This document shows, in pieces, positions 1 through 8,364 of a stretch of DNA of 15,705 nt. How positions within the stretch are numbered: the stretch's first letter is position 1; every line of letters starts with the position of its first letter. Below the pieces are notes generated by a model that searched no databases, was not told where the DNA came from, and saw only the letters and a list, made by a program, of their open reading frames with translations. Both the position numbers and the translations under genes were made by a program. Source of the DNA: Clostridia bacterium (GTDB taxonomy: Bacteria > Bacillota_A > Clostridia > TANB77 > CAG-508); assembly GCA_022792975.1 (NCBI GenBank), contig JAAWCC010000046.1, forward strand, positions 1-15,705. The letters run 5' to 3'.

Positions 1-108
1 ATTATACCAATTTTTATAAATGGTGTCAAACGTTTTTTAGTTTTAAATCTGTATTATAATTGAAATATAATTATAATTTTTTATTTTCATCTTTTTTCGA
101 TTTATGTA

Positions 109-137
109 TTGCTTTTTATAGTATTTTGTGTTATGAT
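109..137 (+). promoter_or_regulatory. Predicted sigma-A promoter of rpsT
   Basis: A TTGCTT -35-like hexamer (109-114) and a TATGAT -10 hexamer (132-137) are separated by 17 nt. They lie about 50 nt upstream of the rpsT start in AT-rich DNA. The -35 match is only partial. The rest of 1-185 is AT-rich and holds no gene I can support. Confidence 0.55.
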
Positions 138-185
138 ATTAGGCGATAAGTGTAGAAATAGGTTAAGAGGAGGTGCAACAATAGT

Positions 186-452
186 ATGCCAAATATTAAA
201 TCAGCTATTAAAAGAACAAGAATAATAGAAAAGAAAACTATGCAAAATAACATGGTTAAATCTGGTTATAAAACAGCTGTTAAAAAATTTGAAAGTGCAA
301 TTGAAGCTGGAGATGTAAAAACAGCAGAAGCTCTTTTTGTAGAAGCTACAAAAAAGATTGATCAAGCTTGTACAAAAGGTGTTATTGTAAAAAACACAGC
401 TGCTAGAAAAAAATCTAGTTTAGCAAAAAAATTGAATGCTGCAAAAGCATAA
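186..452 (+). CDS. rpsT: 30S ribosomal protein S20
   Basis: This is the small-subunit protein S20, which binds 16S rRNA during 30S assembly. The 88-residue product begins MPNIKSAIKR, is rich in Lys and Ala, and shows the all-helical pattern and usual length of S20. The C-terminal stretch NTAARKKSSLAKK is typical of the family. The start is fixed by a strong AGAGGAGGTG Shine-Dalgarno at 166-175. It is a single-gene unit with its own promoter and terminator, and the only gene on this strand. It contains no CGG codon and needs no frame correction. Confidence 0.96.
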   Translation: MPNIKSAIKRTRIIEKKTMQNNMVKSGYKTAVKKFESAIEAGDVKTAEALFVEATKKIDQACTKGVIVKNTAARKKSSLAKKLNAAKA

Positions 453-462
453 GTTTATTTAT

Positions 463-505
463 AATAAACAAGCACTGGTGTTAAATCCAGTGCTTGTTTA
501 TTTTT
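463..505. terminator. Bidirectional terminator between rpsT and fabI
   Basis: A perfect 16-bp stem (463-478 paired with 487-502) with an 8-nt loop is followed by a T run (501-505). It starts 11 nt after the rpsT stop and lies just beyond the fabI stop, so it probably ends both converging transcripts. The T tail is better on the rpsT side. Confidence 0.85.
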
Positions 506-530
506 ACTTCTATTGGCACATTGTACTTCT

Positions 531-1301
531 TTACAACCCCATTATATTGTATCCACTATCTACATATAAAACTTCTCCAGTAATCGCCCTTGACATATTG
601 CTTAGCATAAATGTCACTGCATCTCCTACCTCTTCTTGTGTTACATTTCTTCTTAATGGTGCTTTTTCTTCAACTATATCTAAGATTGAATTAAAGTCCT
701 TTATCCCTTTTGAAGATAGTGTTTTTATAGGCCCAGCTGATATTGCATTTACCCTTATTCCTTGCACACCTAAATTATCTGCTAAATATCTTATACTACA
801 TTCAAGTGCAGCTTTTGCAACTCCCATTATGTTATATCCTGGAAGTACTTTTGTTGAGCCATAATATGTAAGTGAAACTAGGCTTGCTTCCTCGTTTAAT
901 ATGTCTAATTCTTTTGCAATTCTAGCTGTTGCGACAAATGAATAAGCACTTACGTCATTTGCATGTGCAAATCCTTCTTTTGAAGTATTTATAAAATCAT
1001 TTCTTAAATCGTCAGTATTAGCATGTGCTATGCAATGCACAATTCCATCTAATTTTCCATATTCATTCTTAATTTCTGATAAAACTCTTTCTAAATCTTC
1101 ATCACTAGAAGCATCACAAGTATAAGCCTTTTTATAAGGTATCTCTGATAGTAAACCTTCTATTTTTTCCTTATTTTCTATACCTTGGTAAGTAAAAAAT
1201 AATTCTGCTCCATTTTCAGCAGCTCTTAAAGCTGTTCCCCACGCTATACTCCATTTATTTCTAATTCCCATTATCAATATTTTCTTTTTCTCTAATAACA
1301 T
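531..1301 (-). CDS. fabI: Enoyl-[acyl-carrier-protein] reductase, FabI type
   Basis: This enzyme performs the last step of each fatty-acid elongation cycle, NADH-dependent reduction of trans-2-enoyl-ACP. The 256-residue product is a Rossmann-fold SDR protein of normal FabI length. It has the N-terminal nucleotide-binding segment (GIRNKWSIAWG, about residues 12-22) and the FabI active site GYNIMGVAK, with Tyr and Lys seven positions apart. A second Tyr in LTYYG upstream matches the other FabI active-site tyrosine. The AGGAGGG Shine-Dalgarno lies inside the last codons of accA, whose stop is 2 nt upstream, so translation is probably coupled. It is the last gene of the FASII operon. Many clostridia use the unrelated FabK here. 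No in-frame CGG occurs, and the frame is intact. Confidence 0.93.
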   Translation of the reverse strand: MLLEKKKILIMGIRNKWSIAWGTALRAAENGAELFFTYQGIENKEKIEGLLSEIPYKKAYTCDASSDEDLERVLSEIKNEYGKLDGIVHCIAHANTDDLRNDFINTSKEGFAHANDVSAYSFVATARIAKELDILNEEASLVSLTYYGSTKVLPGYNIMGVAKAALECSIRYLADNLGVQGIRVNAISAGPIKTLSSKGIKDFNSILDIVEEKAPLRRNVTQEEVGDAVTFMLSNMSRAITGEVLYVDSGYNIMGL

Positions 1302-1303
1302 AT

Positions 1304-2115
1304 TTACCCTCCTATATATTCTCCCATATTTCTAAATTTTTCATAACGTAAATTTACAAGTTCATTTGTATCCAATTTTACTAAATCCTTTATAGCCTTA
1401 GTAACTTCTTTAGTAATACTATCAGCCATAAATTGAACATTTGCTGCTGCTCCCCCATTTTCTGGTTCTTTAATTACTTTATCAATAACCTTAAATTTAT
1501 ATAAATCTCGAGCAGTCATTTTCATAATATCAGCTGCCTCTTTAGCCCTGCTAGAATCCTTCCAAAGAATACTTGCATATCCCTCAGGTGAAAGAATAGA
1601 ATAAACAGCATTTTCAAGCATCAAAATCTTATCAGCAACACCAATAGCTAGAGCACCACCGGCTAGAGCCCTCACCAATTACCACAGCTACAATAGGCAC
1701 CTTTAGCCTAGACATCTCAAACAAATTACGAGCAATAGCTTCGCCTTGACCTCTCTCCTCAGCACCGAATGCCAGGATAAGCACCCTTGGTATCAATAAA
1801 AGTAACGATAGGTCTTCCAAACTTCTCTGCCTGCTTCATAAACCTAAGTGCTTTCCTATAACTCTCAGGATTAGGCATACCAAAGTTGCGTTCAATATTT
1901 TCTTTAGTATTACGTCCTTTCTGCTCAGCAATAATAGTAATAGACCCTCCGTCAAGAGAAGCAAGCCCACAAACAATTGCCTTATCATCCTTAAAGCACC
2001 TATCACCATGAAGTTCAATAAAATCGGGAAAAACACTCTCAATATAATCAAGAGCAGTAGGACGATTAGGACTTCTAACCATTTGAACAATATCCCAAGC
2101 ACTAAAATTACTCAC
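1304..2115 (-). CDS. accA: Acetyl-CoA carboxylase carboxyltransferase, alpha subunit (two +1 shifts)
   Basis: AccA and AccD form the carboxyltransferase that moves CO2 from biotin to acetyl-CoA, making malonyl-CoA. The start is GTG (2113-2115) behind AGAGGTG. In triplets the frame breaks twice. Both breaks are at an in-frame CGG: CGGT at 1764-1767 ([13 protein letters not shown], about residue 117) and CGGT at 1658-1661 (GEGSS-G-GALAIG, about residue 152). Reading each CGGT as one Gly restores conserved AccA motifs and gives 269 residues, with the length divisible by three. The second site lies in the glycine-rich loop expected to form the oxyanion hole. A CGG at Asp-Gly (GAC GGA, near 1929) is out of frame and causes no shift. 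accD ends 32 nt upstream and fabI starts 2 nt downstream. Confidence 0.93.
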
Positions 2116-2147
2116 AAAAATTCACCTCTATTCTATAACTTTTACTA

Positions 2148-2985
2148 CTACACGTGATGTAAAAGCAGCTTATATAAATACTCCTTCATTTGAAAACGCT
2201 CCACAACTGCATCCACAAATCCATGCTCTAGCAAGAACTCTGAAGTCTGAAATCCCTCAGGAAGCTCCTGCTGTATAGTCTGCTGTATTACACGAGGTCC
2301 AGCAAATCCAATCATAGCACCGAGGCTCTGCCAAAATAATATCCCCCAGACTAGCAAAAGAAGCAGTAACCCCTCCATAAGTAGGATCAGTCAACACAGA
2401 AATAAACAAAAGCCCTGCTGAATCAAGTTTAGCAATGGCACTAGAAGTCTTAGCCATCTGCATCAAGGACATAATTCCTTCCTGCATACGAGCTCCACCA
2501 GAAACACTGAATATAATCAAAGGAAGCTTAAGCTCAATTGCTTTTTCAACAGAATAAGTAATTTTCTCTCCAACAACAGTTCCCATACTCCCCATAAGAA
2601 AATTTCCATCCATAACGCAAAGCACAACCTTTATACCATTTATAGTACACATTCCACACTTAACAGCTTCTTCAATTCCAATCTTTTCTCTAAGTCCTGC
2701 AATTTTCTTCACATACTCCTGCATATTAAGAGGATTTACTGTATCAAGCTTTAAATCAAATTCTTCAAAAGTTCCCTCATCTGCAATTTGAGCAACTCTA
2801 CGTCTGCTAGACAGCCTAAAATGGTACCCACAATTAGGGCAAACACTAAAATTCTCTTGTACGATATCTTTATACATTATTTCTTTGCATTTCTCACATT
2901 TAACCCATTTATGTGCAGGTATATCAACAGGATTTTCCCTCCTATTGTCCTTTATATCTCGCTTTTTTATCTTATCTACTATCAT
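2148..2985 (-). CDS. accD: Acetyl-CoA carboxylase carboxyltransferase, beta subunit (one +1 shift)
   Basis: This is the partner of AccA in the carboxyltransferase. The N-terminus holds the AccD zinc ribbon, with CEKC at about residues 31-34 and CPNC about 20 residues later. The crotonase-like core includes [11 protein letters not shown] and [12 protein letters not shown]. One frame break lies at CGGT, 2319-2322: [18 protein letters not shown] is continuous only if CGGT is read as one Gly (about residue 222). The corrected product is 278 residues, normal for the family. Start ATG at 2985 follows an AAAGGA Shine-Dalgarno that overlaps the accC end. The predicted accC stop is 3 nt upstream. Confidence 0.94.
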
Positions 2986-2988
2986 AGA

Positions 2989-4339
2989 TTAATCCTTTCT
3001 CAAAATTCCGCTTCTCCACAAAAGAGGTATCATAATTTCCTCTAATAAAATCATAATTAGTAATTATTTTTAATAAAAAGTCTGTATTAGTATCTATTCC
3101 CTCAATCACTAGCTCCTCTAAAGCTCTTTTCATTTTAGCAATAGCCTCTCCGCGAGTTGCGCCATGAGCAATAATCTTTGCAATCATTGAATCATATATT
3201 GGTGGAATTTCACAGCCTTCATAAATTGCTGTATCTATTCTTATTCCATTACCTCCGTGGCAGATTTAGGCCTGTTATTTTACCGTGGACTTGGTCTAAA
3301 GTTTTTATCTGGATTTTCTGCATTAATTCTACATTCTATTGAATGTCCACTCATAATTATTTTATTTTGTTTATATTCAAGTGGTTCGCCAGCTGCAATC
3401 TTTATCTGTGCTTTAATTAGGTCTATTCCTGTATTTTCTTCTGTGATTGGATGCTCAACTTGAATTCTTGTGTTCATTTCCATAAAATAAAAATTCTTAT
3501 CCTCGTCAAGCAAAAACTCTATTGTTCCAGCATTTGTATATTCTGCTGCCTTTGCTGCTTTTACTGCTGTTTCGCAAATTTTTATCCTAAGTTTACTATC
3601 TATTACAGGAGATGGTGTCTCTTCAATTATTTTCTGATTTTTTCTCTGAACAGTACAATCTCTCTCTCCTAAATATACAATGCTTCCATGCTCGTCTGCT
3701 AAAATTTGCACTTCAATATGTCTTGGATTTTTTATGTACTTCTCCATATAAATTTCATCATCTGAGAATGAAACCTTTGCTTCTTGTTTAACTAAATTAT
3801 AATTTTCTTCTAAATCTTCTGGATAATTTACAATTCTTATCCCCTTTCCTCCTCCTCCAGATGATGCTTTAAGAAGTACTGGATATCCTATTTCTTTTGC
3901 CACTTTTTTTGCATGATCTAAATCCTTTAATTTTCCATTTGAACCTGGAATTACAGGCACACCTGCTTTCTTCATCATTTCTTTGCTGTTAGATTTGTTT
4001 CCCATTTTTTCTATTATTTTATAGCTTGGTCCTATAAATTTTATGTTGGATTCTTCGCAAATTTTCGCAAATTTACTATTTTCCGATAAAAAACCAAATC
4101 CTGGATGTATACTATCTGATTTTGTAACATTTGCAGCTTCTATTATATTTTTAAAATTAAGATAACTCTTGCTTGCATTTCCGAGGTCCAATGCAAATAG
4201 CCTCATCTGCAAGTCTTGTATGCATTGAGTCTTTATCTGCACTTGAATATACTGCAACCGTTTTTATATTCATTTCTCTACATGCTCTAATTATTCTTAC
4301 TGCGATTTCTCCACGATTGGCTATTAGTATCCTTTTCAT
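2989..4339 (-). CDS. accC: Biotin carboxylase subunit of acetyl-CoA carboxylase (four +1 shifts)
   Basis: This ATP-grasp enzyme carboxylates the biotin on AccB. Visible motifs are the N-terminal [15 protein letters not shown], the glycine-rich ATP loop SSGGGGKG (about residue 160), and [14 protein letters not shown] near the active site. In-frame CGG codons occur at 4180-4183 ([11 protein letters not shown]), 3282-3285 (RPSP-G-KITG), 3254-3257 (NLP-G-GNGIR) and 3007-3010 (SFVEK-G-ILRKD). Each resumes correctly if CGGN is one Gly. With all four, the length is divisible by three, giving 448 residues against about 449 for the family. The stop then falls at 2989-2991, 3 nt before the accD start. 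Without the fourth shift the gene would run to 2972 and overlap accD. AGGAGGAG lies just upstream of the ATG. Confidence 0.94.
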
Positions 4340-4354
4340 ACTCTCCTCCTAAAA

Positions 4355-4778
4355 TTATACTAGTGCAAAAGTTAGCTCTCCTTTTACTGCAACTACACCA
4401 TTTACTGTTGCTACTGCTTCTCCTACACCAATTGGTCCTTTTCTTTTTATAATTTTTACTTCTAACTTTAATACATCCCCTGGAACTACTTGTCTTTTAA
4501 ATTTTAACTTATCTATTCCTCCAAATAATGCATTTTTTCCCTTATTCTCCTCAAGAGAAAGTATTGCTACTGCACCAGTTTGAGCAAGTGCTTCTGTTAT
4601 TAGAACTCCTGGCATTATTGGATTTCCAGGAAAGTGTCCTCCAAAATACCACTCATTTATACAAACATTCTTATATGCAACAGCACTTTCACCGAGGTGT
4701 ATATTCTTCTACCCTATCAATCATTAAAAAAGGCGCTCTTTGTGGTATTATCTCCATAATTTGTTTTACATCTAACAT
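4355..4778 (-). CDS. fabZ: 3-hydroxyacyl-ACP dehydratase FabZ (one +1 shift)
   Basis: FabZ dehydrates 3-hydroxyacyl-ACP to trans-2-enoyl-ACP. The hot-dog fold signature is clear: [19 protein letters not shown] carries the catalytic His and Glu. Start ATG at 4776-4778 ([20 protein letters not shown]) follows an AGGAGG that lies inside the last codons of accB, whose stop is 3 nt upstream. The frame breaks at CGGT, 4691-4694: [15 protein letters not shown] reads on only with a four-base Gly. The corrected length is 140 residues, normal for FabZ. Without the shift the first about 30 residues would be lost. Confidence 0.93.
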
Positions 4779-4781
4779 AAA

Positions 4782-5236
4782 TTATGCCTCCTTAATCTTG
4801 AAAAGCGGTTTTCCATAATCAACCATTTCTCCGTCTTTTACTAGAATTTCAACAATTTCTCCTGCAGCCTCTGCTTCGATTTCATTCATTAATTTCATTG
4901 CTTCTATTATACAAAGTGTTTCTCCGTACTTTTACTTTGGTCCCTATTTCTACAAAACTTTTAGCCTCTGGAGATGGCTTTGCATAAAATGTGCCGACCA
5001 TTGGAGAAGTTACCACTTTTAAATTATCACTTTCTATCTCTTGTTTTGGTATATCGTTTATTACTGTTTGTACTGAGCCTTTAACTATTTGTGGTACGCA
5101 GGTTGCTTCTACTTGTGTATTTTCTCCACCGATTTTTCAAGCTTATCTTTGTTCCATCTGGAAACTCAATTGAAAGCTCTGCTAAACTTGATTTTTCCAT
5201 ATCACTTATGATTTTTTTGATTTCAGAATATTCCAT
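4782..5236 (-). CDS. accB: Biotin carboxyl carrier protein AccB (two +1 shifts)
   Basis: AccB carries the biotin that shuttles CO2 between AccC and AccA/AccD. The C-terminal biotinyl domain shows the EAMKLMNE motif, with the biotinylated Lys at about residue 114. The N-terminus begins [16 protein letters not shown], then a flexible linker follows. Two in-frame CGG sites occur: 5128-5131 ([13 protein letters not shown]) and 4923-4926 ([17 protein letters not shown]). Reading each as one Gly yields 150 residues and a length divisible by three. In triplets the biotin domain would never be made. There is no good Shine-Dalgarno next to this ATG. A 10-codon ORF in a hairpin repeat ends 3 nt upstream (see 5240-5272). 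Confidence 0.92.
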
Positions 5237-5239
5237 CTT

Positions 5240-5272
5240 TTACTCTTTTATGTTGGTCTTAAAGACTAACAT
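5240..5272 (-). CDS. Putative 10-residue leader peptide upstream of accB
   Basis: A GGGAGG Shine-Dalgarno-like run (5275-5280) is followed 2 nt later by an ATG that opens a 10-codon ORF, MLVFKTNIKE, ending in TAA 3 nt before the accB ATG. The ORF start pairs with its own codons 6-8 in a hairpin (5249-5273). A very similar [13 protein letters not shown], precedes ispG. The matching length, stop position and geometry suggest function. Translation is not proven, and the short Shine-Dalgarno spacing is suboptimal. An alternative is that the hairpin simply brings the upstream Shine-Dalgarno to about 12-13 nt from the accB start. Confidence 0.5.
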   Translation of the reverse strand: MLVFKTNIKE

Positions 5273-5287
5273 ATCCTCCCTTCTCAC
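5249..5287 (-). repeat. Hairpin repeat, copy 1 (upstream of accB)
   Basis: A 25-bp near-palindrome (5249-5273) has TATGTT and AACATA outer arms and GTCTT/AAGAC inner arms. Together with its 14-bp Shine-Dalgarno-containing flank it matches the region upstream of ispG (12162-12200) in the same orientation. I count 21 of 25 identical positions in the palindrome, and most of the flank is also identical. Confidence 0.75.
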
Positions 5288-5291
5288 CTAT

Positions 5292-5314
5292 GTAAGCCTT
5301 TCGAAAAAGCTTAC
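5292..5314. other. Hairpin between fabF and accB
   Basis: The inverted arms GTAAGC and GCTTAC enclose TTTCGAAA, another self-complementary core. No T run follows, so this is not an obvious terminator. It lies just upstream of the leader repeat and may be part of the same 5' structure. Confidence 0.45.
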
Positions 5315-5336
5315 TCAAACTTTTTACTTATTTTTG

Positions 5337-5363
5337 TGTCAATTTGCCCCGTCCCCACTGACA
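5337..5363. repeat. REP-like palindromic element overlapping the fabF 3' end
   Basis: The TGTCA and TGACA arms enclose a core containing GTGGGGACGGGGC on the - strand. The GGGACGG core flanked by TGTC/GACA arms resembles REP-type palindromes that I recall as common in Firmicutes and linked to IS200-like (RAYT) transposases. It supplies the last codons and stop of fabF. The family assignment is from memory and has not been searched. Confidence 0.45.
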
Positions 5364-6597
5364 TTTTTTAATAGGATTACACTGTTGTGTCCTCCAAATC
5401 CTAAGGAATCTGACATTGCGTATTTTATTTTTTCATCTCTTCCTTTGTTTGGAACTACGTCTAGGTCACATTCTTCGTCTGGTACTTTATAGTTTATTGT
5501 TGGTGGTACAAAGCTATCCTGCATTGCTTTTACTGTTATTATTGCTTCTACTGCTCCTGCTGCTCCTAGTAAGTGTCCTGTGTTTCCTTTGGTTGAGCTT
5601 ATCATTAATTTCTTTGCTGCTTCTTTAAATGCTCTTTTTATTGCTATTGTTTCAAATTTATCATTTAAGTGTGTTGATGTTCCGTGTGTGTTGATGTATG
5701 TTACGTCTTCTGGCTTTATTCCTGCTTCATTCATAGCATTTACCATTGCTCTTGCTCCGCCTTCTCCTTCTGGTGATGGAGAGGTTATATGATATGAGTC
5801 TGATGTTGCTGAATATCCGAACTATCTCTGCATAAATTTTTGCTCCTCTTTTTTTAGCATGCTCGTATTCTTCTAATAATAATGCTCCTGCACCTTCTCC
5901 CATTACAAATCCGCTTCTTTCTTTATCAAATGGTATGCTTGCTCTTGTTTTATCTGTTTGTGTTGACAAGGCTTTTAGGTTTGCAAATCCTGCGATTCCA
6001 AGAGGTGTAATTGTTGCTTCTGTACCTCCGAACTAACATTAAATCTTGATATCCATGTTTAATTATTCTATATCCTTCTCCTATTGTGTGTGTTCCTGTT
6101 GCACATGCTGTTACCATTGAAAAGCTTTCTCCTTGTGCTCCTATTTCAATTGAAATGTTTCCCGCTGCCATATTTATAGTTGCCATTGGTATAAACATTG
6201 GAGATACTCTATCCTCTCCCTTTTCATTTAGAGTTTCGTTATTATCTTCTATGGTTTTCAAACCACCAATTCCTGAACTAATAGCTACTCCGAAACGTGT
6301 TTTATCAATTTTTTCTACGTCTAACTCTGCGTCTTTTACAGCCTCTCTTGCTGCAATAAGTGCAAAGTGAGAAAATCTATCTAATCTTTTGGCTGACCTT
6401 CTATCAAAATAGTCCTCTGGATTAAAATTCTTTACTTCAGCTGCTATCTTTACCTTTGAATTAGTAGTATCAAATAAAGTAATGTCGTCAATACCACATT
6501 TTCCATTCTTAATTCCTTCCCAGGTTTCAGCTACATTATTTCCTATTGGAGTTATTGCTCCAAGTCCTGTAATTACAACTCTTTTATCCATTTTCAT
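5339..6597 (-). CDS. fabF: 3-oxoacyl-ACP synthase II, FabF (two +1 shifts)
   Basis: FabF condenses malonyl-ACP with acyl-ACP during elongation. The thiolase-fold catalytic triad is visible: Cys in [10 protein letters not shown] (about residue 165), His in [11 protein letters not shown], and Lys-His in [11 protein letters not shown]. Two in-frame CGG sites break the triplet frame: 6027-6030 ([14 protein letters not shown]) and 5816-5819 (YAEIV-G-YSATSD). With CGGA read as Gly the protein is 418 residues, normal for FabF. AAAGGAG is only 4 nt from the first ATG (6597), so the second ATG (MDKRVVITG, 6591) may be the real start. After the usual end [13 protein letters not shown] come [12 protein letters not shown] residues encoded by a REP-like palindrome. 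Confidence 0.94.
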
Positions 6598-6605
6598 TTT
6601 CTCCT

Positions 6606-7340
6606 TTATATTAACATTCCACCATCTACATGTATTACCTGTCCTGTAATATATGAACTATCAGCTGATGCTAAAAATTTTACTAAATTTGCAACATCCT
6701 TTGTTTCCCCTAATTTTCCAAGTGGTATTTGTTCTTTTATTCCGTCTTTCACTTTATCCGATAGGACCTCTGTCATTGCTGTTTGTATATATCCTGGTGC
6801 AACTGCATTTACTAAAATATTTCTACTTCCTAATTCCTTTGCTAAACTTTTTGTAAAACCTATTATTCCAGCTTTTGAAGCCGCATAATTTGCTTGACCA
6901 GCATTCCCCGAAACTCCTACAACTGATGCCATATTGATAATTCTTCCCTGTCTTTGCTTCATCATATATGGTACCGTGCATTTTGTTATATTAAAAGTTC
7001 CAACTAGATTTACATTTATTACATCTTCAAAATCTTCTTTTTTCATTCTCATTAGTAAACTATCTTTTGTAATTCCTGCATTATTAACAAGTACATCTAT
7101 TTTCTCGAACTTTTCTATAATTTCTTTTATCATTTTCTCTGCATCTTCAAATTTTGAAACATCTCCTTGCACAAAATAGCAAGTCACATTATTTGCTTCT
7201 ATTTCTTTTTTTAATTCTTCAAACTCAATAGGAGCTTTTCTGCAATTTATACAAACATCAAATCCTTCCCTTGCAAGCGTGCAAGCAATTTCTTTTCCAA
7301 TACCAGTTGTTCCTCCTGTTATAAAAGCAAGTTTACTCAT
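6606..7340 (-). CDS. fabG: 3-oxoacyl-ACP reductase FabG
   Basis: FabG performs NADPH-dependent reduction of 3-oxoacyl-ACP. It is a 244-residue SDR enzyme with the TGGTTGIGKE cofactor loop at about residues 8-17, NNAG, and the Ser-Tyr-Lys active site in MASVVG...NYAASKAG. The C-terminus GQVIHVDGGMLI is typical. Start ATG at 7340 follows AAAGGAGG, which lies in the last codons of fabD. No in-frame CGG occurs and the frame is intact. Several out-of-frame CGG triplets (for example GAC GGA, TCG GAT, GCG GCT) cause no problem. That makes this gene a useful control for the four-base rule. Confidence 0.95.
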   Translation of the reverse strand: MSKLAFITGGTTGIGKEIACTLAREGFDVCINCRKAPIEFEELKKEIEANNVTCYFVQGDVSKFEDAEKMIKEIIEKFEKIDVLVNNAGITKDSLLMRMKKEDFEDVINVNLVGTFNITKCTVPYMMKQRQGRIINMASVVGVSGNAGQANYAASKAGIIGFTKSLAKELGSRNILVNAVAPGYIQTAMTEVLSDKVKDGIKEQIPLGKLGETKDVANLVKFLASADSSYITGQVIHVDGGMLI

Positions 7341-7341
7341 A

Positions 7342-8282
7342 TTAATTTTCCTCCTTTAGTACTTTCATAGTATTTTCTAGTGTTTCACAATCTGTAATGT
7401 TTAAAATTCTCACCTCTTTATTTACTCTTTTTACAAATCCAGATAGTGTTTTGCCGTGGACCAATTTCTATAAATGTATCTGCACCAAGGTCTAACATAG
7501 TCTCTATGGATTTTCTAAATAGCACTGGGCTCATTACATGTTTTGATAAGCTCTCCCTTATATTATCATTTTCTTCATAAATCTTAGCATCTATATTCTT
7601 TATAACCTTATTCTTCTTGTTACATTTTATCTCTATCTTATCAAGTTCTATTTTAAGCTTCTCTGCTGCAACCTTTAGCTTTTCTGTGTGAAATGGTCCG
7701 CTTGTTTTTAGTTCTACAACCTTTTTAGCACCAAATTCCTTTGCCTTTTCCATTGCACTTGTTACAGCTAGTCTCTCTCCTGAAATAACTACCTGTCCCG
7801 GAGTATTATAATTTGCAGGAACAACAAATCCATTTTTTATCTCTCCGGCAAATCTCCTCGACCTTTTCATCCTCTAAGCCAATAATCCCAGCCATCTGCC
7901 AGTCTCCTTGAGGAACATTATCTTGCATAAGCTCTCCTCTTTTTCTAACAATCCTTATCCCATCTTCAAATGAAATATATCCAGAATATATAAGACCTGC
8001 GTACTCTCCAAGACTTAATCCAGCTGAAATATTTGCTTCAATCCCATTATTCTTCAAAACCTCAAGTATTCCAAGGCTCATAGTTAATATTGCAATCTGC
8101 GTGTTTCTAGTTTGATTAAGCTCCTCCTCTGGTCCTTCAAAAGAAAGCTTCTTTACGTCCATCCCTAAGACTTCACATACCTTATCATAAACCTTCTTTA
8201 CTTCCTCATAATTATCATATAAATCTTTTCCCATCCCAACATACTGTGCTCCCTGTCCAGGGAATATAAATGCATTCTTCAT
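7342..8282 (-). CDS. fabD: Malonyl-CoA:ACP transacylase FabD (two +1 shifts)
   Basis: FabD moves malonyl from CoA to ACP. The N-terminus FIFPGQGAQYVGMG and the nucleophile elbow GLSLGEYAG (Ser about residue 89) are diagnostic. The catalytic His lies in SGPFHTEKL. Frame breaks lie at CGGA, 7844-7847 (VEEIC-G-EIKNGFVVPANYN), and CGGC, 7453-7456 (FIEIGP-G-KTLSGFVKR). Both are restored by a four-base Gly. The corrected product is 312 residues, normal for the family, and ends MKVLKEEN with the stop at 7342-7344, just before fabG. It is the first gene of the FASII operon here, with an AAAGGA Shine-Dalgarno. Confidence 0.94.
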
Positions 8283-8364
8283 ATCAAAATAGTCCTTTCC
8301 GTAAGATTATATGTATATTATATTATAAAGTTTTTTAAATTTCATTATACTGAGTGGTCAGATT
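8283..8364 (-). promoter_or_regulatory. Promoter region of the FASII operon
   Basis: The 82-nt gap between the M15 gene and fabD is very AT-rich and holds three TATAAT hexamers on the - strand (8344-8349, 8322-8327, 8306-8311). None has a good -35 at 17 nt. A short palindrome CTGACCACTCAG lies beyond them. A promoter is likely but I cannot pick the exact hexamers, and I do not see a convincing FapR or FabT operator. Confidence 0.4.

Noticed and set aside
1..185. Possible RNA gene or riboswitch before rpsT
   Set aside because: Only an AT-rich promoter region is visible, with no conserved structure that I recognise.
436..864. Open frame of 142 codons on the + strand across the rpsT end and fabI
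   Set aside because: It lies antisense to fabI, runs through the terminator hairpin, and has no protein-family features.
5249..5273. Palindrome upstream of accB as a FapR operator
   Set aside because: TTAGTCTTTAAGACCAA loosely resembles the FapR box, but the second copy precedes ispG and has lost the inner symmetry while the ORF is kept.
5416..5628. Leu-rich + strand open frame
   Set aside because: It is the antisense shadow of fabF, and its Leu repeats come from Ala/Gly-rich coding on the other strand.
8296..8301. CGGA in the fabD leader and in the region after the CDF gene
   Set aside because: These are non-coding occurrences, so they cannot be decoding sites. The first lies next to the fabD Shine-Dalgarno by chance.
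8345..8364. CTGACCACTCAG palindrome upstream of fabD as a fatty-acid operator
   Set aside because: Only four paired bases on each side, no match to a known FabT or FapR site, and no second copy.
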